Origin: Qipengyuania proteolytica
Lineage (GTDB): Bacteria; Pseudomonadota; Alphaproteobacteria; Sphingomonadales; Sphingomonadaceae
Reading direction: 5' to 3'
Length of the DNA: 64,000 bases
Assembly (NCBI RefSeq): GCF_019711565.1
Contig: NZ_JAIGNN010000001.1
Location: 186,001-250,000, forward strand
Shown: positions 1 through 9,556 of the stretch, piece after piece
How the letters are laid out: each line of letters begins with the position of its first letter
Position numbering within the stretch: the first letter of the stretch is position 1
The notes under the pieces: generated by a model
Told to the model about the DNA's origin: nothing
Seen by the model: only the letters and a program-made list of their open reading frames with translations
Database searches by the model: none
Program-made: the position numbers and the translations under genes

Positions 1-1550
1 AGCGATCCGGCTAATAAGGCGATCCCCCAAACGAGCGTAAGCCAGTGTCCCAGCTTGGCAAAAAGGGTAGGCGCAGCCGCGGGTGGCACGAGCGTGTCGA
101 TCCGGCCCGCGACATGCCGGCCTAGGTGTTCGCGCACCACCCCGCGTGCATCGACGACAGCGCTGATGCCGGTTGTTGTCGAGCGCAAAACTGGCAGGCC
201 CTCCTCCGCCGCGCGCATTCGCGATTGCCCCAGGTGCTGCGGCGGACCCCAGCTTCCGAACCAGCCGTCGTTCGAGGGGTTGAAGATGTAGTCGGGCCGG
301 TTGGCAGGGTCGACCACCTCACCCGAGAAGATGATTTCGTAGCAGATCTGCATTCCCGCCTTGCCGAACAGGCCGAGGTCCTGCGTGCGCGGTCCGGGGC
401 CGGGGATGAAGTCGATCGTGCCTGCCACGAGCCTAGACGCCCCCAGCGGCTCGAGCAGCCAGCGCAGCGCGAGGTATTCGCCATAGGGCACGAGATGCGC
501 CTTGGCGTAGCGCCGGCCCAGATTGCCCTGCGGGTCGATCGAGGTGATCGCATTGTAAGCGCCGACGGCCCGCAGTCGCCCATCCTCGATCCCTATCTCG
601 AGATCGACCAGCCCTGTTAGCAGCAGCGCATCGCGGCCGATCACGCTGCCGATCCGCTTGCGCGCGAAGACCGGGTCGCCGCCGGCGGTCATCTGGTCGT
701 AATAGCGCTGCGGATAGCCGTCGCGCAGGTAGTCCGGCACGCCGCTTTCGGGCCAAAGCACGAGACGGCGCTCGAGCCGCTGCAACGGCATGGAAAGCTT
801 TGCAAGGGTCTGGAACTGGTCTTCGAACTTGCTCGGATCGTCGATCTCTTCCTGCCGCAGGTTGGGCTGGACCAGGGTGAGGGGGAGGTCGCCCTCCTCA
901 CCCTTGCCCGCTGGCCAGTAGATCCCTGCGGCGAGGACCGCGGCGCTCATTGCCAGCACCAGCCAGCGCCGGCCGAGAGCCAGCCAGGCCAGCAGCACCG
1001 ACACGGCGACCGCGATTCCCGACAGCGCATAGGTGCCGGTAAACGGGAGCAGGAACCCCAGACCGGTGCGATCCATCGGCCCCATCAGCGCGAGCGAGAA
1101 CGGGCCCCAGGCATAGCCGGTGAAGACCCAGCTGCGCAGCCATTCGGCGAGCACCCAGCTGGCACCAAGCGCCAGGGCGAACGCCGGAAGCCTGGCGTCG
1201 CGAACGATGGCCTTGGCCAGCAGCGCAGCAAGCCCGGGATAGACCGCGAGGTAAAGCGAGAGGAGCGGCACCGCGACCCACCCGAGCACCGCAGGCATCT
1301 CCGCCTGATAGGTGAAAGCGGTCGCGATCCAGTTGTTGGTGACGGTGAAATGCGCGACGCCGAACAGCCAGCCGAGCCGGAAGGCGGCCTTGCGGGTGGA
1401 GCTGTGGGCGACCAGCAAAGCAAAACCGCCCATCGCAGCCAGCGCCAGCGGCCAGAGCTGCAAAGGCTGGAAACCCAGCGCGGCAAGCGCGCCGAGCAGG
1501 AGGGCGACCCAGTTCGGGTGGCGGCGGGCGAAACCGGGGAGCGTATCCAT
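1..1550 (-). CDS. lnt: Apolipoprotein N-acyltransferase, 3' end cut by window edge
   Basis: Inner-membrane enzyme that adds the third acyl chain to the N-terminal cysteine of lipoproteins. The reading frame starts at ATG 1550 and stays open to base 1, giving about 516 residues with the C-terminal tail missing. The first 220 residues are strongly hydrophobic with several membrane segments, as in the family. The periplasmic nitrilase-like domain shows the catalytic triad: Glu about 268 in WPESGVP, Lys about 350 in KAHLVPYGEY, Cys about 403 in QICYEIIF, then NDGWFG. Spacing is close to the E. coli enzyme (267/335/387). It lies upstream (on the minus strand downstream) of the DUF4167 gene with a 42-base gap. 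Confidence 0.95.
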   Translation of the reverse strand, partial: MDTLPGFARRHPNWVALLLGALAALGFQPLQLWPLALAAMGGFALLVAHSSTRKAAFRLGWLFGVAHFTVTNNWIATAFTYQAEMPAVLGWVAVPLLSLYLAVYPGLAALLAKAIVRDARLPAFALALGASWVLAEWLRSWVFTGYAWGPFSLALMGPMDRTGLGFLLPFTGTYALSGIAVAVSVLLAWLALGRRWLVLAMSAAVLAAGIYWPAGKGEEGDLPLTLVQPNLRQEEIDDPSKFEDQFQTLAKLSMPLQRLERRLVLWPESGVPDYLRDGYPQRYYDQMTAGGDPVFARKRIGSVIGRDALLLTGLVDLEIGIEDGRLRAVGAYNAITSIDPQGNLGRRYAKAHLVPYGEYLALRWLLEPLGASRLVAGTIDFIPGPGPRTQDLGLFGKAGMQICYEIIFSGEVVDPANRPDYIFNPSNDGWFGSWGPPQHLGQSRMRAAEEGLPVLRSTTTGISAVVDARGVVREHLGRHVAGRIDTLVPPAAAPTLFAKLGHWLTLVWGIALLAGS

Positions 1551-1592
1551 CGGTTTCGCCTCTATTCGATCAGCCGGGCCGATCAAGCGCGA

Positions 1593-2282
1593 TCAGGCCG
1601 CGCTCGCCTCTTCGTCCGCATCCTTCTTGCGGCGACGGCGCGGCGCGGGCTTGGCATCGCCATCGTCGTCGTTCGAGCCGATCGAGGGCGGCAGTACCGC
1701 CGCGTCAATTTCGCCTTCGCTGCCGGCCTGGCCGTCGTCGCTCTTCTTCGCCTTGCGCGGGGCGCGGCGCTTCTTGGGCTCGTCCTCTTCGCGGCGGGTG
1801 AAGGGGTTCTCTTCGGGCTCGAATTCGCTGTCGCCATCGTCACGCTTGCGCGAGCGCTTGCCGCGATTGTCCCGGCTGTCGCGATTGTCGCGGCCTTCGC
1901 CATCGTTCTGGTCGTCGCGGCGACCGCGCTGGCGACGGTTGTCCGCGCGGCGGTCGTCCTGATCGTCGCCATCGTCGTCGTCCGACTGGTCGCGCTCGTT
2001 CGGGCGGCCGCCCTTGGCTTCGTCCTGGCGCGCCTTGTTGTCGGCGATCACGCGGAAGTAATGGTCTGCGAACTGCAGGTAGTATTCGGCCTGCACGCGG
2101 TCGCCATTGTGCTGGGCGTCCTGCGCGAGCTTCTTGTACTTGTCGAGCAGCTGGGGGGCATTGCCCCGGGCGCGGCTGTCGATCCGGTTGGCATTGTTGC
2201 CGCCGCCCTGGTTCCGGTTGTTGCCGCGACCGCGACGACGGTTATTCCGATTGTTGTTCAAGGAACTCTGATCCTCATTCAT
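1593..2282 (-). CDS. DUF4167 domain protein
   Basis: Conserved alphaproteobacterial protein of unknown function, 229 residues. The N-terminal 80 residues are basic and rich in Asn, Arg and Gly (NNNRNNRRRGRGNN), followed by the conserved core around residues 40-90 with IDSRARGNA and YYLQFADHYFRV, which identifies DUF4167. The remainder is low-complexity, alternating acidic and Arg-rich stretches and ending in a Lys/Arg-rich segment, suggestive of nucleic-acid binding (inference). An in-frame ATG exists at 2492, but the extra 70 residues do not resemble the family start, whereas ATG 2282 places the Asn/Arg tract at the N-terminus. Same strand as prmC-prfA upstream and lnt downstream. Confidence 0.8.
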   Translation of the reverse strand: MNEDQSSLNNNRNNRRRGRGNNRNQGGGNNANRIDSRARGNAPQLLDKYKKLAQDAQHNGDRVQAEYYLQFADHYFRVIADNKARQDEAKGGRPNERDQSDDDDGDDQDDRRADNRRQRGRRDDQNDGEGRDNRDSRDNRGKRSRKRDDGDSEFEPEENPFTRREEDEPKKRRAPRKAKKSDDGQAGSEGEIDAAVLPPSIGSNDDDGDAKPAPRRRRKKDADEEASAA

Positions 2283-2495
2283 GGCGCGGCGCGGACCCCC
2301 GGTCCGGCTATGGCCGCCTTGCCCCTTGCGCGCCCGCGCTTGTCGCATGGCACGTGCTCCGTTTCGTGCATGGTATGCAGGGCCGTGGCCATGCACCGTA
2401 GCTGCAGATGTCGGAGCTTCGACCGGTGGGACGGACATGCCGCGCACCACTGGCCTGCGGCCAGAGGTAGAGGGTCGAATCGGCTTTGCCAAGCC

Positions 2496-3323
2496 TTATC
2501 TGAGAATCAGTGCCCGGGGGCGTCCCGCAAGGTCGCGTCGAAGCTCTACCGAGAACCCCGAGTCGCGGGCAATCCCGCCCACGCTATCCGCTTGAGTCGA
2601 GCCGATTTCGAGTATCGCTACCCCGCCAGGCAGAAGAAGCTTGCCAAGCTGAGGGACGATCGCCCGATAGTCGTCAAGCCCTTGCGGTCCGGCGAACAGG
2701 GCCGAAGCCGGTTCGTAGTCGCGGACGTCGGGATCGAGCGCGGCATCGTCCTCGACATAGGGCGGGTTGCACAGGATCAGGTCGAACTGGCCGAGGTCGT
2801 CCGACCAGCCTTCGTTCGTCCAGTCGCGCAAGGCGAATTTGGCCTGCTTGCGACCAAGACCAAGGATCTGCGCGTTGTTTTCCGCGACATACAGCGCGGC
2901 CTGAGAAGCGTCGATGGCGATGCCCGAGGACCCTTCGATCTCCAGCAGCGCAGTCACGAACAGTGCGCCCGAGCCCGTACCGAGGTCCAGCACTCGCTTC
3001 GCGCCGCCCGCCACGTCCTTTGCGGCATAGATCAGGGTCTCGCTGTCCGAACGCGGGATCAGGACGTCTGGCGTAACCCTGAACGTTCGCCCGAAGAACT
3101 CCTGGTTTCCGAGGATATACGCCAGGGGTTCGCGCGCAAGGCGGCGCTCGATCAGTGCATCGAACCCGTCCGGCACTGAGGCACCATCGATATCGAGCCG
3201 CCAGAGGTCGGTCCGGGGGAATTTCGATGCGAGCGACATGAGGTATTCCGCGTCGAGACGCGGCGTGTCGCTGACGTCCGCAAGACGCTCGGCTGCCAGG
3301 CGGATCGCGTCGCCGACCCTCAC
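2496..3323 (-). CDS. prmC: Peptide chain release factor N5-glutamine methyltransferase
   Basis: S-adenosylmethionine-dependent methylation of the Gln in the GGQ motif of release factors. 275 residues, normal length. The SAM-binding motif LDLGTGSG is at about 112-119 and the catalytic NPPY motif at about 186-189. The N-terminal helical release-factor-binding region includes [15 protein letters not shown]. It starts with GTG at 3323 and overlaps the prfA stop codon by four bases (GTGA), so it is translationally coupled to its own substrate gene, the usual prfA-prmC arrangement. Confidence 0.95.
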   Translation of the reverse strand: MRVGDAIRLAAERLADVSDTPRLDAEYLMSLASKFPRTDLWRLDIDGASVPDGFDALIERRLAREPLAYILGNQEFFGRTFRVTPDVLIPRSDSETLIYAAKDVAGGAKRVLDLGTGSGALFVTALLEIEGSSGIAIDASQAALYVAENNAQILGLGRKQAKFALRDWTNEGWSDDLGQFDLILCNPPYVEDDAALDPDVRDYEPASALFAGPQGLDDYRAIVPQLGKLLLPGGVAILEIGSTQADSVGGIARDSGFSVELRRDLAGRPRALILR

Positions 3324-4387
3324 TCTTCCATCGCCGCCAGCCGCTTGGCCTCGTCCTCGGCGATCAGCGCGTCGACCAGTTCACCGAGGCCCGGCCCGGC
3401 GATGATCTGCGGGAGCTTCTGCAAGGTCAGGCCGATGCGGTGGTCGGTGACGCGGCCCTGCGGGTAATTATAGGTGCGGATGCGCTCCGACCGGTCGCCC
3501 GAGCCGACCATGGCCTTGCGCGCCTCGGCCTCGGCCCCGTGCGCCGCGTCGCGCTGCTGTTCGTAGAGCCGCGCGCGCAGCACCTGCATCGCCTTCTCGC
3601 GGTTCTTGTGCTGGCTGCGCCCGTCCTGGCAGGTCACCACTAGACCGGTCGGCAAGTGCGTGATGCGGATTGCGCTGTCGGTGGTGTTGACGTGCTGGCC
3701 GCCCGCCCCGCTGGCGCGATAGGTGTCGATCTTGAGGTCCTTCTCCTCGACCTGCACATCGACCTCGTCGGGCTCGGGCAGCACGGCGACGGTTGCCGCC
3801 GAGGTGTGGATGCGCCCGCCGCTTTCGGTCTCGGGCACGCGCTGGACGCGATGGACGCCGCTCTCGAACTTGAGTTTCGCGAAAACGCCGGTGCCGGTGA
3901 CGTTGGCGACGATTTCCTTGAAGCCGCCCACTTCGGACGCGCTCATGCTGACCGGCTCGACCTTCCAGCCCTGTTCGGCGGCGAAGCGTTCGTACATGCG
4001 GTAGAGGTCGCCGGCGAACAGTGCCGCCTCGTCGCCGCCCGTGCCGGCGCGGATTTCGAGCATGGCGGGCTTGGCATCGGCGCTGTCGCGCGGGAGCATG
4101 GCGAGGGAGAGCTCGCGCTCGGCCTCGGGCAAGCGCTTCCTGAGCGTCGCCAGCTCCTCTTCGGCCATGGCCTTCATCTCAGGATCTGCGAGCATTGCCT
4201 CGAGGCTCGCAATCTCCTCGCGCGCGGCCTTCACTTCGGCGGCGACCCTGGCCACCGGCTCCAGCTCGGCATAGTCGCGGCTCGCCTTGACGAATTCATC
4301 GCCCTCGAGCTGGCCCGAGGCCATGCGCGCTTCGAGCTCGGCGAAGCGGTGGGCGATCTGGTCGAGGCGTTCGGCGGGGATGGTCAT
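3320..4387 (-). CDS. prfA: Peptide chain release factor 1
   Basis: RF1, which terminates translation at UAA and UAG. 355 residues from ATG 4387 (MTIPAERL), matching the family length. The tripeptide anticodon PxT is present as PET at about 185-187 (within [14 protein letters not shown]), and the peptidyl hydrolysis motif GGQ is at about 229-231. An in-frame ATG at 4429 would add 14 residues that read through a leader hairpin; I prefer the shorter start. First gene of an overlapping prfA-prmC pair. Confidence 0.95.
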   Translation of the reverse strand: MTIPAERLDQIAHRFAELEARMASGQLEGDEFVKASRDYAELEPVARVAAEVKAAREEIASLEAMLADPEMKAMAEEELATLRKRLPEAERELSLAMLPRDSADAKPAMLEIRAGTGGDEAALFAGDLYRMYERFAAEQGWKVEPVSMSASEVGGFKEIVANVTGTGVFAKLKFESGVHRVQRVPETESGGRIHTSAATVAVLPEPDEVDVQVEEKDLKIDTYRASGAGGQHVNTTDSAIRITHLPTGLVVTCQDGRSQHKNREKAMQVLRARLYEQQRDAAHGAEAEARKAMVGSGDRSERIRTYNYPQGRVTDHRIGLTLQKLPQIIAGPGLGELVDALIAEDEAKRLAAMEE

Positions 4388-4401
4388 GGGGTCGAAGGCG
4401 A

Positions 4402-4426
4402 CAAAGGCGACTCGGTGTCGCCTTTG
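4402..4426 (-). promoter_or_regulatory. Perfect leader hairpin just upstream of prfA
   Basis: A perfect 10-base-pair inverted repeat (CAAAGGCGAC / GTCGCCTTTG) with a five-base loop lies 15 bases upstream of the prfA start codon. A third copy of the GGCGAC-type half (bases 4395-4401) lies between it and the start codon, so alternative pairings are possible. There is no T-run, so it is probably not a terminator. Role unknown; it may affect ribosome access. Confidence 0.5.
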
Positions 4427-4600
4427 CAAGGGATTTCCAGGCTATTGAAACACAATGCTTTTTTCGCGCCCTGAGCGGTTAAGGCGACACAAGGGCCGTT
4501 TTTTCGCCCCCCCCTTTGCCCAAACCGCACCGACGGAAGGCCCCGCGCAATAGCGAAACGGGGGCGGAGTAGGAAAGGGTTTCTGGCAGTGAGCCCGGTA

Positions 4601-5848
4601 TCATGTCCGGGGCGACGGCTCTCGATTACTCAGTACTGCGACTATCTTGCTGCTATCGCCTTCTCCGGAAATCCCGTGATAGCCCCTCTCATCGACACGC
4701 AGAATATGCTGCGGATCTTGCTTGACGGCCTTGTCGTAGCGCTTCTTCGGAGAGCCAGTGGCCATGATGTCAGCAATCACACCGCCTGCGCGAAGTTCGG
4801 CGAGGAGTTTGATCGCCTCAGCCATGCCAGCGTCGTCTTCAACCAGTACCATCGCTTCGAGGCGCTCTGGCATTTTCTCCCCCACCAGCATCGCCAGCCG
4901 CTCGATCCCCGCGGCCCAGCCCACCGCGGGCGTGGGCGCGCCGCCGAGGCTTTCCATCAGCCCGTCGTAGCGCCCGCCGCCGAGGATCGTGCTTTGCGAG
5001 CCGAGCTTTCCGGCCGCCTCGCTGCCCTCGTCGGGGATGAACTCAAACGCCGTGTGGCGATAATAGTCGAGCCCGCGCACGAGGCTTTCCGCCCGCGTCC
5101 ACTTCACGCCCGCCGCGTCGAGCCCGCTCGTCACCGCATCGAAGAACGCGCGCGCATCGTCCGAGAGGAACTGGTCGATCTTCGGCGCATCCGCCACGAA
5201 ACGCTGGTCGCGGCGGTCCTTGCTGTCGAGGATGCGGAGCGGGTTCTTCTCGAGCCGCTCCTGCGAATCTTCGCTCAACTCGTCCTTTACCGCGCGGAAA
5301 TGCTCGACCAGTGCGGCGCGCCAGGCTTCGCGGCTGTCGCCGTCGCCCAGCGTGTTGAGATGCAACGTCACGCCTGTGATCCCGAGCTCCTTGAGCAGCT
5401 GGTCGGCCATCGCGAGCAGTTCCACATCCGCCTGCGGCTCGGCCGCGCCGATGATCTCCGCGTCGATCTGGTGGAACTGGCGATAGCGGCCCTTCTGCGG
5501 GCGCTCGTAGCGGAACAGCGGCCCATGCGTCGCGACCTTCAGCGGCGCGTGCTGCTGCCAGCCGTTCGACAGATAGGCGCGCGCGATCCCGGCGGTGAAC
5601 TCGGGCCGCAGGGTCAGGCTGTCGCCGCCGCGATCCTCGAAGCTGTACATTTCCTTGGAGACCACATCGGTCGTCTCGCCGATGGCGCGGCTGAACACCT
5701 CGGTCTTCTCGAACACCGGCATCTCGACCCGCCGGAAGCGGTAGAGCTTGCGCACGCGTTCGAAGGTTTCGACGACGAAGGCGAAGGCCTCGGCGTCGGG
5801 CCCGAAAATGTCCTGCGTTCCGCGAATGGCTTGGGGGGTTTTCGACAT
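4601..5848 (-). CDS. hisS: Histidyl-tRNA synthetase
   Basis: Class II aminoacyl-tRNA synthetase charging tRNA-His. 415 residues. The N-terminus IRGTQDIF is the family start; motif 2 is seen as [16 protein letters not shown] near residue 113-128, and the histidine-specific motif [15 protein letters not shown] near 260. A C-terminal anticodon-binding domain follows (MVLVEDDAG to the end). The sequence is separated from ppa by a divergent 134-base intergenic region that should contain both promoters, and from prfA by 213 bases in which only the prfA leader hairpin stands out. Confidence 0.95.
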   Translation of the reverse strand: MSKTPQAIRGTQDIFGPDAEAFAFVVETFERVRKLYRFRRVEMPVFEKTEVFSRAIGETTDVVSKEMYSFEDRGGDSLTLRPEFTAGIARAYLSNGWQQHAPLKVATHGPLFRYERPQKGRYRQFHQIDAEIIGAAEPQADVELLAMADQLLKELGITGVTLHLNTLGDGDSREAWRAALVEHFRAVKDELSEDSQERLEKNPLRILDSKDRRDQRFVADAPKIDQFLSDDARAFFDAVTSGLDAAGVKWTRAESLVRGLDYYRHTAFEFIPDEGSEAAGKLGSQSTILGGGRYDGLMESLGGAPTPAVGWAAGIERLAMLVGEKMPERLEAMVLVEDDAGMAEAIKLLAELRAGGVIADIMATGSPKKRYDKAVKQDPQHILRVDERGYHGISGEGDSSKIVAVLSNREPSPRT

Positions 5849-5982
5849 GGCAGGCGCGATTAGGACTATCGTCCCCCTTCCGCAATGCTTCGCGAGCCGC
5901 TAGGGCGCGCCGCGAAGTCTTTCTGGGGAGAGGGGCGTTTCAGTTTCCGCCTCGCGGCGCAACCTACAAAGAGTGAGCGACA

Positions 5983-6513
5983 ATGCGCATCGACATGATC
6001 CCCGTGGGCGAAAACCCGCCCGAGAGCCTCAACGTCATCATCGAAGTGCCGACGGGCGGCGAGCCGGTGAAGTACGAGTTCGACAAGGATTCCGGCGCCC
6101 TATTCGTCGACCGCATCCTGCACACCCCGATGCGCTATCCGGCGAACTACGGTTTCATCCCGCACACGCTCAGCCCCGATGGCGACCCGCTCGACGCGCT
6201 GGTCATCGCGCGTTCGCCCTTCATCCCGGGCTGCGTGGTGCGCTCGCGCCCGATCGGCGTGCTCAATCTCGAAGACGAGCATGGCGGCGACGAGAAGCTG
6301 ATCTGCGTGCCGGTCGACACGACCTTCCCCTATTACTCGGACGTCGGCGAGACCAAGGACCTGCCCTCGATCATCTTCCAGCAGATCGAGCACTTCTTCA
6401 CCCACTACAAGGATCTCGAGGCCGAGAAGTGGGTCCGCGTCGGCGCCTGGGGCGATGCCGCCGAAGCGCGCAAGATCGTGCGCGAGGCGATCGAGCGTTA
6501 TCAGCGAAGCTGA
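5983..6513 (+). CDS. ppa: Inorganic pyrophosphatase
   Basis: Soluble family I pyrophosphatase, hydrolysing PPi to two phosphates and so driving biosynthetic reactions. 176 residues, the normal bacterial size. Metal- and PPi-binding residues are visible in YEFDKDSGALFVDR, RYPANYGFIPHT and the signature DGDPLDALV. Start ATG 5983 follows a GAG-type ribosome binding site. Divergent from hisS. Followed by a hairpin and a dispersed repeat. Confidence 0.95.
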   Translation: MRIDMIPVGENPPESLNVIIEVPTGGEPVKYEFDKDSGALFVDRILHTPMRYPANYGFIPHTLSPDGDPLDALVIARSPFIPGCVVRSRPIGVLNLEDEHGGDEKLICVPVDTTFPYYSDVGETKDLPSIIFQQIEHFFTHYKDLEAEKWVRVGAWGDAAEARKIVREAIERYQRS

Positions 6514-6527
6514 TCTTTTTGGCCTTT

Positions 6528-6760
6528 CGCTCGCACATCCGTGCGAGCGTCCTCGGGGCGATCCCTCCGCTGCGCTACGGGCCCCTGCGGGCGGGCAGTC
6601 GCCCTGGCCGGGCCTCCGCCGGCCCGGTTTCAGCGCCAAGCTCTAGCCTCCAAGAGCACCGAACGAAGTGAGGCAAGCGTGACCACGCGCCCGCAGCGGG
6701 CGCAGCTTGCTGCGCGTCTAGCGAGGACGCACCCGCGGAGGCGGGTGCGAGACACCTACG
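6528..6760. repeat. Dispersed hairpin-rich intergenic repeat, copy 1
   Basis: Noncoding stretch between ppa and the convergent mscS-like gene. It begins with a perfect nine-base-pair hairpin (6528-6536 with 6541-6549). The segment 6548-6633 read on the minus strand matches 54287-54400 in the GTA cluster: both hold CCGGGCC/GGCCCGG and a shared block with GCAGGGGCCCG and GCCCCGAGGACG. A further part at 6717-6760, read on the plus strand, matches 54390-54430, including the hairpin with loop GGAG (6729-6748). The two copies are thus rearranged relative to each other. No coding potential seen. Confidence 0.7.
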
Positions 6761-6764
6761 GAAT

Positions 6765-8138
6765 TCATTCCACCGGGCGGGCGTGGTCGAGGAGGTCCTT
6801 CTCCTGCCCGCCGCCCGACTGGCGCCGCTCCTGCTCCACCATTTCGACGATCTCGTCGGCCGGGCGGACGTCCTCGTCGGTTTCGGTGACGGTGACCTGC
6901 CGCACGGTCTTCTTCGGTTCCGGAAGCAGTGCCGCTCCGTCCTGGGCGAAGGGAATGCTGGCCGAGCGCGGATCGAAGCGGAGGCGGTAAATCGGCTCCG
7001 GCAGGCCGAACCCGGCATCCTCGAGCGCGGTCTTCACCGCCGGGATCGCCTGGCTCTGCGCCTTCCACCAATCGGTCTCGCGCTGGTCGATCCAGCCGAG
7101 GAAGCGGATCACCACGTTCGAATCTCCGACCTGCATGATGCGCCCCTCGGGCGGCGGGTCGGCAAGCACGAAGTCGAGCCCCGCCAGCGTATCGCGGCCC
7201 AGCTGGCGGGCGGCGCGTGCATCGTCGTCGGCATCGACGCCCAGTTCGAATTCGAAGCGCCGCTGCGGGTTGCGAGTGTAGTTGAGGATCACCGCGCGAA
7301 AGACCTGTCCGTTGGGAATGCGCAGGTGGTTTCCATCGAGCGTCATCAGGATCGTCGCGCGGCTGGTGAGGCGGATCACCCGCCCTTCGCGGTCGTCGAT
7401 CTTGACCCAGTCGTTGGCGCGGAACGGCTGGCGCAGGCTAAGCATCAGCGACGCGACGTAGTTCTCGATCGTGTCGCGCATCGCGAAACCGAGCGCGATG
7501 CCGACCACGCCCGCGCCGCCGAGCACCGCGCCGAGCAGCGCGGTCGCCCCGATCATGTCGAGCGCGACGACGAGGCCGCCGACGATGGCGATGAAGCGGA
7601 TCGCGCTGGCGATCAGGTCGGCAAGGAAACTGTTGGGCGCAATGCGATGCCAGAGCGCACCGAGGCCTGCGATGAGGTAGCCGATGAGGACGATACCCGC
7701 CCATACGAGCAGCGCGATGCCGATCAGCGGGAGCATCCGCACCAGTCCGGCCCAGCGATCGGCAAGGCTCGACAGGCCCGCGGTCCCGGCGCTGAGCGAC
7801 ACGTCGCGCTCCAGCCCGTTCTCCACCGTGACGACGCCCGAAACGCGCGAGGCGATTTCTTCCGCGCGCGCGACATCGCCTTCCGCAGGCACGGTGCCGG
7901 ACAGCGTGACCACGCCCTCGCGAACCTCGACCGTAACTTGGCCAAATGCGGGAAGCGCGGCGAAGATGCCGGTAATCCGTTCGGCGATCCGCTCGTCCGC
8001 GCCGTCATCCTGCGTCGATGCGATTGTCTGGCCCGGCGTGGGCGCCGCGGCCGGTTCGGCGGGCGCGGCTTCGGGCAACTGCGCGGAGAGCGGTGCGGCC
8101 AGAAACAGGAGCGCTGCGAGGACCAGCCGCGCGATCAT
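6765..8138 (-). CDS. BON-domain mechanosensitive channel (MscS family)
   Basis: Small-conductance mechanosensitive channel-type protein of the inner membrane, 457 residues. A signal peptide (about 1-19, ending LSAQ) is followed by an Ala/Pro-rich linker, a BON domain at about 50-112 (VTVEVREGVVTLSGTVP, typical of lipid or membrane association), then three to four membrane helices (about 130-230). The pore helix is Gly/Ala-rich (GAVLGGAGVVGIALGFAMRD), and the beta domain follows (NDWVKIDDREGRV, IPNGQV). The last 60 residues are hydrophilic. It overlaps pmbA by four bases, so the two are probably co-transcribed. The BON-MscS fusion is common in sphingomonads; gating stimulus not inferable. Confidence 0.9.
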   Translation of the reverse strand: MIARLVLAALLFLAAPLSAQLPEAAPAEPAAAPTPGQTIASTQDDGADERIAERITGIFAALPAFGQVTVEVREGVVTLSGTVPAEGDVARAEEIASRVSGVVTVENGLERDVSLSAGTAGLSSLADRWAGLVRMLPLIGIALLVWAGIVLIGYLIAGLGALWHRIAPNSFLADLIASAIRFIAIVGGLVVALDMIGATALLGAVLGGAGVVGIALGFAMRDTIENYVASLMLSLRQPFRANDWVKIDDREGRVIRLTSRATILMTLDGNHLRIPNGQVFRAVILNYTRNPQRRFEFELGVDADDDARAARQLGRDTLAGLDFVLADPPPEGRIMQVGDSNVVIRFLGWIDQRETDWWKAQSQAIPAVKTALEDAGFGLPEPIYRLRFDPRSASIPFAQDGAALLPEPKKTVRQVTVTETDEDVRPADEIVEMVEQERRQSGGGQEKDLLDHARPVE

Positions 8139-9481
8139 TCGCCGGCCACCGACATGCCGTCGATCCGGAAGGTCGGCACATCGATGCCGTATTTGAATTC
8201 GAGGTCGTTGGCGGGCACCAGCGCCCGGAACATCTCGGGCAGCGTGCCCGCAATGGTAATTTCCGACACCGGTCCGGCGATCTCCCCGCCGATAATACGG
8301 AAACCGCTCGCACCCCGGCTGTAATCGCCGGTGACGAGGTTGACGCCCTGCCCGAACAGGCCGGTGACGTAGAGCCCGTCCTCGATATCGGCGATAAGCT
8401 CTGCGACGCTGGCGGTGCCCGGTTCCATCATGACATTACTCACGGAAACGCCGGGCGATCCCCCGCCGCCCCGGCTCGCATGGCCGGTGAGGCCCAGCCC
8501 GAGCTGGCTGGCCGAGGCGACATTGGTGAGCCAGCCGAAAATCCGTCCCCCCTCGACCAGCGCCCGCGCGGTGGCCTGCACGCCCTCGCCATCGAACACG
8601 CGCGAGCGCAAGCCGCGCTTGCGGTGCGGGTCCTCGACCACGCGGATCGCGTTGTCGAACAGCGCCTCGTCCTCGCGCCCGAGCAGGAAGCTCGCCTTGC
8701 GCGCGATCGCCGGCGCACCCATCGCGCCGAGCAGATGGCCGAGCACGCCGTTGCCGACCCGCGGATCGAACACCACCGGCATCCGCTTCGACGGCAGCGA
8801 GCCCGGGCCGAGCTTGCGCACCACGCGCTCGCCCGCTTCGGTGCCGATGCTCGCCGCATCGGGCAGGTCCGCGCGGAAGCGCTTCGTCGCATAGGCGTAG
8901 TCGGTCTCCATCCCGCTGCTGTCGCCCGCGACCACGCTGGCCGAGATCGAATGCGAGCCGCTGGTGTGGCCACGCGCAAAACCGTTGGAGGTGGCAAGGC
9001 CGAAAACGCCGCGCGAGGCGCTGGCGCTGCCGCCGTTGGAATTGGTCACGCCCGCCACCGCTCGGCCTGCATCCTCCGCTGCCAGCGCCGCTTCGCGCAG
9101 CTCCTGCGGACTCGGCTCGGCGGGATCGAACAGTTCGAGATCGGGGTAGTCGCCCGTGAACAGGCGCTCTTCCGGCACCAGCCCGGCGTAGGGGTCTTCC
9201 GGCGCCAGACGCGCCATTTCCACCGCACGCTGCGCCAGCATCGCGAGTCCCTCGGGTGCGAAATCGCTGGTGTTGATCGAGGATGAGCGCCGGCCAACAA
9301 AGACGCGCAGGCTGATCTCCTCGCTCTCCGAACGTTCGACCTCTTCCAGTTCGCCCAACCGCACCGAGACACTTTCGGAGGCGCTGGCCCGGCAGGCCGC
9401 ATCGGCGGCATCCGCACCATGCTTGCGCGCGAGTTCGACGAGGTCCTGGCAGCGCGCGACTGCCGCATCGCTGGAGATCAT
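8135..9481 (-). CDS. pmbA: TldD/PmbA family metallopeptidase subunit (TldE)
   Basis: Subunit of the TldD/TldE peptidase, known in E. coli for microcin B17 maturation and CcdA degradation. 448 residues. The N-terminal alpha/beta domain begins with DLVELARKHGADAADA and includes RLGELEEVERSESEEISLRVFVG; the C-terminal beta domain carries Gly-rich strands (GLYVTGLFGQGVNLVTGDYSRGASGF). It lacks a TldD-type HExxxH motif, so this is the non-zinc partner (PmbA/TldE); no tldD is in the window. Its stop overlaps the start of the mechanosensitive channel gene. Confidence 0.9.
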   Translation of the reverse strand: MISSDAAVARCQDLVELARKHGADAADAACRASASESVSVRLGELEEVERSESEEISLRVFVGRRSSSINTSDFAPEGLAMLAQRAVEMARLAPEDPYAGLVPEERLFTGDYPDLELFDPAEPSPQELREAALAAEDAGRAVAGVTNSNGGSASASRGVFGLATSNGFARGHTSGSHSISASVVAGDSSGMETDYAYATKRFRADLPDAASIGTEAGERVVRKLGPGSLPSKRMPVVFDPRVGNGVLGHLLGAMGAPAIARKASFLLGREDEALFDNAIRVVEDPHRKRGLRSRVFDGEGVQATARALVEGGRIFGWLTNVASASQLGLGLTGHASRGGGGSPGVSVSNVMMEPGTASVAELIADIEDGLYVTGLFGQGVNLVTGDYSRGASGFRIIGGEIAGPVSEITIAGTLPEMFRALVPANDLEFKYGIDVPTFRIDGMSVAGE

Positions 9482-9556
9482 TGCGAGGGATTTCCGCCAT
9501 TTGTCATGACGGTGGAGGTAGGGCCGGCGGCTGCCCGTGGCAACCGCGCGAACGCC

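Noticed and set aside
1593..2492. Longer DUF4167 start at 2492
   Set aside because: The extra 70 residues do not resemble the family; ATG 2282 gives the usual Asn/Arg-rich N-terminus.
1350..3179. 609-residue plus-strand open frame opposite lnt, the DUF4167 gene and prmC
   Set aside because: High-GC antisense shadow; low-complexity translation and better supported genes on the minus strand.
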